Shown here piece after piece: positions 5,983-12,841 of a DNA stretch of 14,660 bases; position 1 is the stretch's first letter; every line of letters begins with the position of its first letter. The notes beneath the pieces are model-generated. The model did no database searches, had not been told where the DNA came from, and was given only the letters and a program-made list of their open reading frames with translations. The position numbers and the translations under genes are program-made. This DNA is from Patescibacteria group bacterium (lineage in GTDB: Bacteria > Patescibacteriota > Gracilibacteria > UBA1369 > PNNO01), in assembly GCA_018821175.1 (NCBI GenBank), contig JAHJMX010000029.1, positions 1 to 14,660 on the forward strand. Reading direction: 5' to 3'.

Positions 5983-7338
5983 TTAAAATGCGCTTGTTTG
6001 CCCATCCTGCATATCCAAAATTGTGTCTGAGGCACGTTCGTATTTCAATGTGACGTTATATTGTTCACTGTAAAAATAATCGATTGCTCCAGTTCCAACG
6101 CCGATTGTGTCTGTTTCGATATTTATTAAATCTGGGAATTTATCTAAATTTGTTTGCCCAACCCCTTCAACTAAAATTTGACTACGAACATCTGATAAAA
6201 TATCTCCAGAACTGTTTTCTTGAAGTGCGATATATTTTGTATTTGCCAAAATCTTCTCAATTTCTTTTAAAAGTTGTGGTGTTAAATCAGATTTTCCATA
6301 AGAAGTGTAAATATGCAAAACGTAATTATTTGGAACAAAAACAAAGAAATCATCATGATCTGCGCTTACATTCAAGTTTATCGCTTGATCACCTCCGACT
6401 GTTAAATCATTTTTTTGATATGTTTCAAACATTGCAGTATAAGCATTTTCTATTTTTTGTTGATACGTTGCTATAGAAAGCCCAGAATCGTTTTTGTCTA
6501 AATGAAAAGTCATACTAGCGCTATATGGAAATGACATTTCGTAAGAACTTTGATTATTAATTTCGTCTTTGCGCCATAAAACAATTTCATCTTCATTGCG
6601 AATAATTTGCCAGGTAAATGGGACTTTTGTTTGGAATGCATATTCAGGGAAATCTTCAATTGGCCAATCTTGTGAAATATCAAAAGGTTGTCCATTATTT
6701 TGATTTACAATATCCATTCTATACATTAGCTCCAAAAGTTCTCCTCTGGTGATTCCATTTCCAGCATTCATTTTCCCATCATTATCTGGTTCGATGATAT
6801 TTTTTTCTTTTGCGTATGCGGCAAAATTTGCAAACCAAACTGCGTCTGAAACATCAGGAAAAATCAAAGTTCCAGGAGGGACTTGTTCTACCGAGATATT
6901 ATTTGCTTGAAATACAATTTTCAAAGTTTCTGCAAGATTTTGAACTTGAGCAGGTTTGAAAGTTCCATCTTCATACCCATCAATAATGTGTGTATCTTTT
7001 GCCTTACTCACATAATTATAAAACCAATCTTCCAAAGAAACATCTGGGAAAATCTTCAGCCCACCTGTTAATTCTGGGACTTCAATTTCAGAAGCTAGTA
7101 AAATTATTTTCAATGCTTCTGCACGATTTGCTTCTTGATTAGGACGAAAAGTCCCATCTGGGTATCCACTAATTACATTTTTGGCCCGGAAATATTCTAC
7201 TGGTGCGTAGAATCTAGATCCTTCTTCAACATCTGGAAAAGGTGTGCTTTCAGGAATCGCATCTTGTGCTATCGCAACATGGATTCCAAATTGAGAACAA
7301 ACAAATAATATTCCAAGAAGTTTTACAAAGTTTTTCAT
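5983..7338 (-). CDS. Secreted S-layer homology (SLH) protein with unassigned C-terminal domains
   Basis: A 451-residue exported protein. Residues 1-24 form a Sec signal peptide (likely cleavage at AIA/QDA). Three SLH repeats follow, each starting FPDV: about 34-80 (GYPDGTFRPN, NRAEALKI), 97-145 (GYEDGTFKPA, NLAETLKI) and 160-208 (a weaker copy, ITRGELLELMYRM). SLH triplets normally bind pyruvylated or similar wall polymers and tether proteins to the surface. Residues about 235-372 form a mixed strand/helix region ending LLKEIEKILANTKYI, which vaguely recalls PsbP-like domains; this is inference. Residues about 375-451 are another segment (GVGTGAIDYFYS, VTLKYERASDTILD) that I do not recognise. 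Lgt lies 13 nt upstream and the small lipoprotein 12 nt downstream, so it is inside the envelope operon. Only two cysteines could be counted, one within the signal peptide region, so it is not an obvious disulfide substrate. Confidence 0.85.
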   Translation of the reverse strand: MKNFVKLLGILFVCSQFGIHVAIAQDAIPESTPFPDVEEGSRFYAPVEYFRAKNVISGYPDGTFRPNQEANRAEALKIILLASEIEVPELTGGLKIFPDVSLEDWFYNYVSKAKDTHIIDGYEDGTFKPAQVQNLAETLKIVFQANNISVEQVPPGTLIFPDVSDAVWFANFAAYAKEKNIIEPDNDGKMNAGNGITRGELLELMYRMDIVNQNNGQPFDISQDWPIEDFPEYAFQTKVPFTWQIIRNEDEIVLWRKDEINNQSSYEMSFPYSASMTFHLDKNDSGLSIATYQQKIENAYTAMFETYQKNDLTVGGDQAINLNVSADHDDFFVFVPNNYVLHIYTSYGKSDLTPQLLKEIEKILANTKYIALQENSSGDILSDVRSQILVEGVGQTNLDKFPDLINIETDTIGVGTGAIDYFYSEQYNVTLKYERASDTILDMQDGQTSAF

Positions 7339-7351
7339 TTACAAAAAAGTA

Positions 7352-8176
7352 TTATTTTTTAGATTTAGTCTTAGGCATATCTTTACACTTCAATTTTTTT
7401 ACAAGCAGTGGAGTAAAGATCACGAACAAAAGCAGACACGCAATTTGTGATAATGTGAGTCCAAAATATCTTGGATCAGAAATTGAAATTGTGTCGATAT
7501 CAGCAGCTCTAGTGAAATCAAGTACGAATCGTGCAACTGAATACCAAACAATCATTAAATATGCCAAAACGCCTTCTTTTTTTCTTACAAATGGTGCAAT
7601 AAGCATTAATGCGATGAACATTATAAATGCGTTGATCGACAAGTATAAAGACGGTTCATGTCTTAAATCCCCATTATAATAAGATCCGAGAAAGAAGGTT
7701 GTTCTTGACCCAATGTGGTCTCCCATCAAATAAGCTCCGATTCGTCCTATGGCTAGACCAAGAGCAATTCCAGGAGCCATTGTGTCAACAGTTTTCCAGA
7801 ATGAAAGTTTCTTTAGTTTTGTGAAAATATAAACTCCGAGTGCAGCAAAAATAACTCCACCAAATAAAACAAATCCACCTTCTCCTATCAAAATCATGAA
7901 TTTTGAAGTTTCAGCTTCGCTAACTTGAATTGGCCCATACAATTTATCTACATAATTTGGCCAAAATTCCAAGATGTGCAAAAGTTTTGCCCCCAACATC
8001 CCAGATATAAAGATGATAATAAAAAGATCAACGAAATTGTCAGCATGTAATTTCTTATTTTTTGCTTCATGTAGGGTCAGTAAAAGTGCTGCCAACATTC
8101 CGAGTGCAACGAGCAATCCCCATACTTGAATATTTACTGGGCCAATTGATAGACTTGTAATTTTTGCGAATTCCAT
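7352..8176 (-). CDS. lgt: Prolipoprotein diacylglyceryl transferase family protein (divergent Lgt)
   Basis: Lgt moves diacylglycerol from phosphatidylglycerol to the lipobox cysteine of prolipoproteins in the cytoplasmic membrane. The 274-residue product has about seven hydrophobic segments and the family layout: an N-terminal VWGLLVALGML helix, GGFVLFGGVIFAALG (100-114), the signature GRIGAYLMGDHIG (144-156), HEPSLYLS (173-180) and ARFVLDFTR (215-223). R145 aligns with the essential Arg143 of E. coli Lgt and R223 is a candidate for Arg239. Departures are notable: the conserved Asn of GRxGN (E. coli Asn146) is Ala148, the His before GG (E. coli His103) is Phe105, and the usual Glu is Asp153. 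The C-terminus is lysine-rich. It lies 14 nt after the thioredoxin-like gene and 13 nt before the SLH gene. Altered headgroup specificity or weak activity is possible; family membership is likely. Confidence 0.82.
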   Translation of the reverse strand: MEFAKITSLSIGPVNIQVWGLLVALGMLAALLLTLHEAKNKKLHADNFVDLFIIIFISGMLGAKLLHILEFWPNYVDKLYGPIQVSEAETSKFMILIGEGGFVLFGGVIFAALGVYIFTKLKKLSFWKTVDTMAPGIALGLAIGRIGAYLMGDHIGSRTTFFLGSYYNGDLRHEPSLYLSINAFIMFIALMLIAPFVRKKEGVLAYLMIVWYSVARFVLDFTRAADIDTISISDPRYFGLTLSQIACLLLFVIFTPLLVKKLKCKDMPKTKSKK

Positions 8177-8190
8177 ACTTACTTTTTTGG

Positions 8191-9156
8191 TTAAAATGTA
8201 TCGATCATTTGTTTAAGAGTTTCGTAAGGGATAGCTCCACCCACGAATTTATTATTAACAAACATTCCAGGAGTTCCTGTAATTGAATACGAGAATGCTT
8301 CCTCTGTAGTTGCTGTGATTGTCGCTTCATACTTGGTTGTTTCAACACAAGATTTGAAAGATTCTGCATTTAGTTCAAGTTTCCCTCCAATTTCAATTAA
8401 TTTTCCTTGTAAATCTTCAGTGCTCATTTCTGCTTGGTTGTCGAATATGTAGTCATGCATTTCCCAGAATTTACCTTGTTCTCCTGCGCATTCTGCAGCA
8501 TTTTCTAGCATTAGATCTGCACCACCACGATCGTAATGTTTATAAACCAATTGGATGTCATCTGGATATTCCTCTAAAGCTTTATAAAGAACATCTTTCA
8601 TCATTGCACAATATCCACATGATAAACTACTATATTCAACAATTGTGATCTTAGGATTTTCAGAGCCTTTAATCTGTCCATTTGCTGTTCCAGGTGTTTT
8701 CAAGTAATCGAAAGCTTTTAAGCGAAGTAAATATTGATTATCATTTTCAACAAAATAAGCCTTAGCATTTGTGTAAAAATCAGTTTCTGTAATTTCTTTT
8801 TCAAAAATAATTACAGGGATAGTTGTTAGATCAAATTTTTCAATTAAAGTTTTTCCTTTTTCATCCGTTATGTCGATAATATTTAGATTTACATCCACTT
8901 CTGAATCCTTATTTTCGAACTCTTTATTAATATCAGTTTCCAAACTTTCAAGTTCTTTATCTAAATCGTATGGAGGATTTTCGATCGATTTATTTGTTAA
9001 GATCGTAATATTAATTCTCTTTGCACCATTAATTCCAAATAAACCATTTACACCATTTTGAAATGTTTGGCTTTTGTCATAAAAAATGAATCCAGCGAAA
9101 ATTACAATTAGAATTATTGTGCTATACATCCAAAGGTTCTTTTTTGTTTCGCTCAT
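8191..9156 (-). CDS. Membrane-anchored DsbA-like thiol oxidoreductase with a degenerate second thioredoxin domain
   Basis: A 321-residue protein with one N-terminal membrane segment (about 9-26) and no lipobox, so the rest is probably extracytoplasmic. The C-terminal half (about 165-321) is DsbA/thioredoxin-like: ITIVEYSSLSCGYC with active-site C180-G-Y-C183, a helical insertion containing C223 and C270, and the cis-proline segment TGTPGMFVNNKFVGGA (P296). The middle part (about 45-150) also reads as a thioredoxin fold: strand RINITILTN, then helix, strand VNLNIIDI, DEKGKTLIEKFDL and a cis-proline-like TTIPVIIF, but the place where CXXC should be is SIEN, so it would be redox-dead. Role by family: forming or isomerising disulfides in exported proteins. 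It is the first gene of the envelope operon, behind a good promoter. The reducing/oxidising partner (DsbB or VKOR) is not in the window. Confidence 0.85.
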   Translation of the reverse strand: MSETKKNLWMYSTIILIVIFAGFIFYDKSQTFQNGVNGLFGINGAKRINITILTNKSIENPPYDLDKELESLETDINKEFENKDSEVDVNLNIIDITDEKGKTLIEKFDLTTIPVIIFEKEITETDFYTNAKAYFVENDNQYLLRLKAFDYLKTPGTANGQIKGSENPKITIVEYSSLSCGYCAMMKDVLYKALEEYPDDIQLVYKHYDRGGADLMLENAAECAGEQGKFWEMHDYIFDNQAEMSTEDLQGKLIEIGGKLELNAESFKSCVETTKYEATITATTEEAFSYSITGTPGMFVNNKFVGGAIPYETLKQMIDTF

Positions 9157-9187
9157 ATGAAAAAATTATGGAATTAGTCCATACTTT

Positions 9188-9215
9188 ATAATATAGATAA
9201 GGCGCTTTTAGTCAA
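9188..9215 (-). promoter_or_regulatory. Sigma70-like promoter for the envelope operon
   Basis: On the minus strand: -35 TTGACT (9215-9210), 16-bp spacer, -10 TATTAT (9193-9188). Overlapping AT-rich registers at 17 and 18 bp also exist. The start site would be near 9181, giving a leader of about 24 nt before the ATG at 9156, with no Shine-Dalgarno motif. The -35 begins immediately after the hisS stop codon, so the operon is compactly separated from hisS. Confidence 0.65.
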
Positions 9216-10577
9216 TTAGTAAATCAGTTCACCAGGTGAATATTTGTCGAGATTTTCTTCTCCGATTTTCGAAATTAATTCATCTATAACTTGATCAAAT
9301 TTTACAATTTCTTGACTACCATGTCGCATGTCTCGAATGATGATTGTTCCTTCTCGCACCTCAGTTATCCCGAGTATTAACGTGTATGGGGCATCGAATT
9401 TATCAGCAAGTTTGAGTTGAGCTTTCATTGACCCTTTGCCAAGTGCTCCAATTGTTTTGAGCCCAGCTTCACGCATTTCTTCAATTAATCCTAGGCATTT
9501 TTTTCGTGATTCTTTTCCAAGTTGAGCTACAAAAACGTGGATTTGATCTTTTGAAGGTACTCTGATTTTTTCACGTTTCATGTGTGCGATAATTCTTTCG
9601 ATTCCCGCAGCATAACCAACAGCAGGGGTTGATGGTCCGCCCATTTGCTCTATCAATCCATCATAACGGCCACCTCCACCTATTGCATTTTGAGCTCCTT
9701 CTTTTGCATCCCAGAATTCAAATACGGTGTTTGTGTAATAATCAAGTCCGCGTACTAATTTTGGATTTTCTGTGAATTTAATTCCGAGTTCAGCCAAATA
9801 TTCTTTAACATCTTCATAGTATTCAATACTTTCTTTTGAAAGATAACCAGCCATTTTTGGCGCTAGTTCAGCTAAAATCTGGCAATCTTCATTTTTGCAA
9901 TCAAGTAATCTCATAGGATTTTGTTCTAATCTTGATTTGCAGTGTTCGCATAAAGATCTTTCTTTTCCATAATAATAATCTTTTAAAGCTTGTGTATATT
10001 TCTGACGATCTTCTTGTGATCCAATGGTGTTTAGTTGTATGTCAAAAAGTTGTGCGATGCCCAAATCCTCATTAATTTTATTTGCAAGTGAAATTACTTG
10101 CGCATCTATACATGGGTCAAGTTCACCCATAACTTCGAATCCAAATTGCCAAAATTGTCTATATCGACCTTTTTGTGGGCGATCATATCTGAAGTGTGGC
10201 TCAATATAATAAAGGCCAACAGGTTGTGCCAGTTGAGACATATTGTGTTGGATGTATGCACGGGCAACACCAGCAGTACCTTCTGGTTTTAAAGTTAAGC
10301 TGCGACCTTTTTTATCAAGAAAAGTATACATTTCCTTTTCTACGATATCGGTTGCACCACCTAAACTTCTTGCAAATATATCCGTGTATTCAAAAATAGG
10401 AGTTGAAATACGTCTATATCCAGCTTGTCTAGCGCGATGACGAATTACTTTCTTTATAAAAGTGTAATAATCGTGATCATCAGGGAGGATGTCATGTACT
10501 CCTTTTGGAGTTTGACAGGGTGTAGAGAGGGAGTCGGTTGAGGCTTGCGCTTGGCTTTCTTCATTTTGTGATGACAT
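9216..10577 (-). CDS. hisS: Histidyl-tRNA synthetase
   Basis: Class II aminoacyl-tRNA synthetase that charges tRNA-His in the cytoplasm. The 453-residue product shows motif 1 (RRISTPIFEYTDIF, 55-68), TLKPEGTAGVAR (95-106), motif 2 (YIEPHFRYDRPQKGRYRQF, 124-142), the histidine-binding LVRGLDYYT (274-282), motif 3 (GGGRYDGLIEQMGG through GYAAGIERI, 301-329), and an anticodon-binding domain (about 345-435). About 22 residues rich in Ser, Gln and Glu precede the usual TPKGVHDILP start; they look disordered. Four cysteines in the insertion (CEHC at 210-213, C227, C232) could bind zinc; similar cysteines occur in some bacterial HisRS. Upstream is the YbhN-like gene (83-nt gap) and downstream the envelope-operon promoter. 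No Shine-Dalgarno motif precedes the start. Confidence 0.97.
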   Translation of the reverse strand: MSSQNEESQAQASTDSLSTPCQTPKGVHDILPDDHDYYTFIKKVIRHRARQAGYRRISTPIFEYTDIFARSLGGATDIVEKEMYTFLDKKGRSLTLKPEGTAGVARAYIQHNMSQLAQPVGLYYIEPHFRYDRPQKGRYRQFWQFGFEVMGELDPCIDAQVISLANKINEDLGIAQLFDIQLNTIGSQEDRQKYTQALKDYYYGKERSLCEHCKSRLEQNPMRLLDCKNEDCQILAELAPKMAGYLSKESIEYYEDVKEYLAELGIKFTENPKLVRGLDYYTNTVFEFWDAKEGAQNAIGGGGRYDGLIEQMGGPSTPAVGYAAGIERIIAHMKREKIRVPSKDQIHVFVAQLGKESRKKCLGLIEEMREAGLKTIGALGKGSMKAQLKLADKFDAPYTLILGITEVREGTIIIRDMRHGSQEIVKFDQVIDELISKIGEENLDKYSPGELIY

Positions 10578-10627
10578 TTCTTAATAGCGCGTTAGAGGTT
10601 TATTAAAAGCAAGTAAACTTAGCTTAG

Positions 10628-10655
10628 ATCATACACCATTTTTCTTATAAAACAA
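10628..10655 (-). promoter_or_regulatory. Possible promoter for hisS
   Basis: On the minus strand: TTGTTT (10655-10650), 16-bp spacer, TATGAT (10633-10628). The -10 matches five of six consensus bases, the -35 is weak. The leader would be about 44 nt, longer than at the other promoters here. The -35 overlaps an imperfect hairpin after the preceding gene, so read-through from tsaD and the membrane-protein gene is an alternative source of hisS transcript. Confidence 0.4.
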
Positions 10656-10678
10656 GGTTCCTAGGTCCGTTTTGTTTT
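10649..10678 (-). terminator. Weak terminator-like hairpin after the YbhN-like gene
   Basis: On the minus strand AAAACAA and TTGTTTT (7 bp) flank a 16-nt centre that includes the palindrome CCTAGG. It overlaps the end of the coding region and is followed by an AT-rich stretch. The stem is AT-rich with a long loop, so termination would be inefficient at best. Confidence 0.25.
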
Positions 10679-11695
10679 TTTACTACTATTCCTTAAAGTT
10701 TTATAAATCATTTGCATTCCATGCTTAGATGCGTGAATAAGTCCGATTATAACGAATACAAGATCACGAAGGCGCAATATGAAAACAAAAACAAATGCAT
10801 TTATACTTACTCCAAGTAATGTAAAAATTACGCTATGGCTACCTTCTAATGCTCCGATTGCTCCTGGGACTGGTAAGATATATGAAATTCCTGGAATTGT
10901 TGCGGATAGAAAAGATTGAAGAAATGTTAGATTGACGCCCATAAATTTAGCGACCAGGAAATGTTCAAAGACCATGAAAAGGACTGTGGCAATTGAAATA
11001 ATCATTAATATACTGAATCGTTTCATGTTTTGTGTATAAAAATGAGTCATCTTTTCTTCGAGATGTATTATGCTTTTTTCCCAATTTTTAATTTTTTTAA
11101 TTTTGTCTAAGCGTGTAAATTTGAATATTGAACTAAAAAATCCAATTCTTCTCATAGTTGAATAATAAAACCAAAATATTATTCCTCCACAAATTATCAA
11201 TGTTATTGCTAGAATGGCTTCCATACTTCCAGGGAATAGTGCACCATTTACCATTGAAATCACTACTCCGGAAAAAATGAACAAAATCAAAGCGGTATAT
11301 TCGAAAACCTTGTCGATAACCACTGTGGAAACTGCATCTTTGCCGGACATTCCTTCTTCACTAAGGAAGAAAATACGAACTGGTTCTCCTCCGCTTGTTG
11401 CGGATGGGGTTAAATAACTGACCGTAAAAGCTGACATTCTATGTAGGAAAAGTCTATAAAAGGGGATATGTATTTCCTTATTATCTTTATTGTAGTGCCT
11501 GATTATAATGTCCCACCTCAAAGTAAAAAGCGCAAAATTCATTAGAGATAAAACTAAGAGAATCAAGAAACTTACCAGTGAGAATTTAGATAACGACTCA
11601 GCAATTGCATCAAATCCGGTTTGGAAGATCAATGATACAAACAGTGCGATTCCAATCCCTAGAAATAGTAGAAACAGAAAAGTTCTTCTAACCAT
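10661..11695 (-). CDS. YbhN/UPF0104 (MprF N-terminal-like) multi-pass membrane protein
   Basis: A 344-residue integral membrane protein with about eight hydrophobic helices (for example 5-24, 39-58, 130-150, 160-178, 228-247, 262-280, 298-318) and a basic C-terminus (SSKKTKRT). Family-type motifs are visible: LTPSATSGGEPVRIFFL (95-111), a helix with VVIDKVFEY (125-133), and LPVPGAIGALEGSHSVIF (274-291). These match the lysylphosphatidylglycerol synthase transmembrane / UPF0104 family, whose members are proposed flippases or lipid-handling proteins; without the soluble synthase domain of MprF the substrate is unknown. It lies 44 nt downstream of tsaD in the same direction, with no clear promoter in between, so the two are probably co-transcribed. 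No Shine-Dalgarno motif precedes the ATG. Family is fairly sure; function is inferred. Confidence 0.85.
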   Translation of the reverse strand: MVRRTFLFLLFLGIGIALFVSLIFQTGFDAIAESLSKFSLVSFLILLVLSLMNFALFTLRWDIIIRHYNKDNKEIHIPFYRLFLHRMSAFTVSYLTPSATSGGEPVRIFFLSEEGMSGKDAVSTVVIDKVFEYTALILFIFSGVVISMVNGALFPGSMEAILAITLIICGGIIFWFYYSTMRRIGFFSSIFKFTRLDKIKKIKNWEKSIIHLEEKMTHFYTQNMKRFSILMIISIATVLFMVFEHFLVAKFMGVNLTFLQSFLSATIPGISYILPVPGAIGALEGSHSVIFTLLGVSINAFVFVFILRLRDLVFVIIGLIHASKHGMQMIYKTLRNSSKKTKRT

Positions 11696-11739
11696 AGCGC
11701 GATTGCAGGTTTAAATTGCTTCAAGTTTACACAAAAAAA

Positions 11740-12774
11740 TTAAAAAGTAAAATCTGAGTTTGGCTGAATATTATGCCATTTTTGATATTTTTCAGGGGTT
11801 TTTGTATATAAGAAGTATCCACATGATGCTACCATTGCTGCATTATCCGTACAATATTGTATTTTTACAGGATATTTGATTGGTACATTGAATTGCTCAA
11901 GTTTATGTTCAGCGTAATTGCGTAAATATGTATTTGCTGACACGCCACCAGCTATGTGGATTTCTTTTGGATTATGTGATTTTGCGGCTTGAATTAAGCG
12001 CGAAATTAAAGTTTCTGAAATAGTTCGTTGAAATGAAGCAGCTATATTGTTTACAAAACTTGGGTCAAGATTTTTTGGGTCAAAATCTTTTCCATATGTT
12101 TTTTGTATTTCATATAAAACGGCAGTTTTGAGTCCAGAAAAACTAAAATCGAAGTTATCTTGTCCGAGCTTTGCCTGCGGGAAATTATATGTATTTTCAT
12201 CTCCATTTATGGCTGCTTTTTGAATTGCAGGGCCACCTGGATATCCAAGTCCGAGGAGTTTTGCGACTTTGTCGAAAGCTTCACCGGCGGCATCGTCTCT
12301 TGTTGTCCCAAGTTGTATGAAATCTCCATGATCTTTCATTAAAACAAGATCATTATGTCCACCAGAAACTGTTAGAATTAGTATTGGGAATTTAGTGTTC
12401 TGATCTCTATCAAGCCAATTCCCGTAAATGTGTGCTAATATATGATGAACCGGGACTAAAGGTTTTTGTTTAACAAGTGCAAGAGTGTTCGCGGTAAGAG
12501 TCCCCGTCAAAAGAGCACTGATCAGCCCAGGTCCTGGAGCACATGCAATAACATCAATATCGGTCCATGTTAAATTTGTCTCAGCAAATGCTTTTTTAAG
12601 TGTTGGAATTATGTTGAGAATATGTTCGCGAGCTGCAACTTCCGGCACAACACCCCCAGTTTCTTTGTGAATTTCAATTTGAGATGCAATGATATTTGTT
12701 AGAACTTTTGTTCCATCTTCAACGATCGAAATTGCAGTTTCGTCACACGATGTTTCAATTCCAAGTACTTTCAT
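11740..12774 (-). CDS. tsaD: tRNA N6-adenosine threonylcarbamoyltransferase TsaD
   Basis: TsaD (Kae1/YgjD) transfers the threonylcarbamoyl group to adenosine 37 of tRNAs reading ANN codons, working with TsaB and TsaE in bacteria. The 344-residue product is full length: MKVLGIETSCDETAISI at the N-terminus, GGVVPEVAAREH (40-51), APGPGLISALLTG (79-91), metal-binding HxxxH at H111 and H115 (HHILAH), SGGH (137-140), GEAFDKVAKLLGLGYPGGP (164-182), SFSGLKTAVL (211-220), GGVSANTYLR (276-285) and the third metal ligand D310 in CTDNAAM. None of the core residues is missing. It is transcribed leftward from a short intergenic region shared with the divergent CCA-enzyme gene, and the membrane-protein gene follows. 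TsaB, TsaC and TsaE are not in this window. Confidence 0.97.
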   Translation of the reverse strand: MKVLGIETSCDETAISIVEDGTKVLTNIIASQIEIHKETGGVVPEVAAREHILNIIPTLKKAFAETNLTWTDIDVIACAPGPGLISALLTGTLTANTLALVKQKPLVPVHHILAHIYGNWLDRDQNTKFPILILTVSGGHNDLVLMKDHGDFIQLGTTRDDAAGEAFDKVAKLLGLGYPGGPAIQKAAINGDENTYNFPQAKLGQDNFDFSFSGLKTAVLYEIQKTYGKDFDPKNLDPSFVNNIAASFQRTISETLISRLIQAAKSHNPKEIHIAGGVSANTYLRNYAEHKLEQFNVPIKYPVKIQYCTDNAAMVASCGYFLYTKTPEKYQKWHNIQPNSDFTF

Positions 12775-12786
12775 ATGCCATATAGC

Positions 12787-12815
12787 TTAAAAAAAACGTC
12801 GATCTGTAGTATAAT
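12787..12815 (+). promoter_or_regulatory. Sigma70-like promoter for the CCA-adding enzyme gene
   Basis: -35 TTAAAA (12787-12792, four of six consensus bases), 17-bp spacer, perfect -10 TATAAT (12810-12815). The start would be near 12822, giving a leader of about 20 nt rich in A and with no Shine-Dalgarno motif. It overlaps the oppositely directed tsaD promoter. Confidence 0.65.
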
Positions 12816-12836
12816 TGAAAGACGAAAAATAAACAA
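12808..12836 (-). promoter_or_regulatory. Sigma70-like promoter for tsaD
   Basis: On the minus strand: -35 TTGTTT (12836-12831), 17-bp spacer, -10 TATACT (12813-12808). The start would be near 12801, about 26 nt before the ATG at 12774. Its -10 hexamer overlaps the -10 of the plus-strand promoter for the CCA enzyme by four positions (12810-12813). Confidence 0.6.
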
Positions 12837-12841
12837 AATGA

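Noticed and set aside
6084..6476. Plus-strand frame of 130 codons antisense to the SLH gene
   Set aside because: No start context, no domain pattern and biased composition; the opposite strand encodes a coherent exported protein.
7242..7679. Plus-strand frame of 145 codons over the SLH/lgt junction
   Set aside because: Runs antisense across two real genes and their boundary; composition is that of a shadow frame.
11696..11739. Separate promoter for the YbhN-like gene
   Set aside because: Only poor hexamers (such as TTGAAG with no matching -10 at 16-18 bp); co-transcription with tsaD is simpler.
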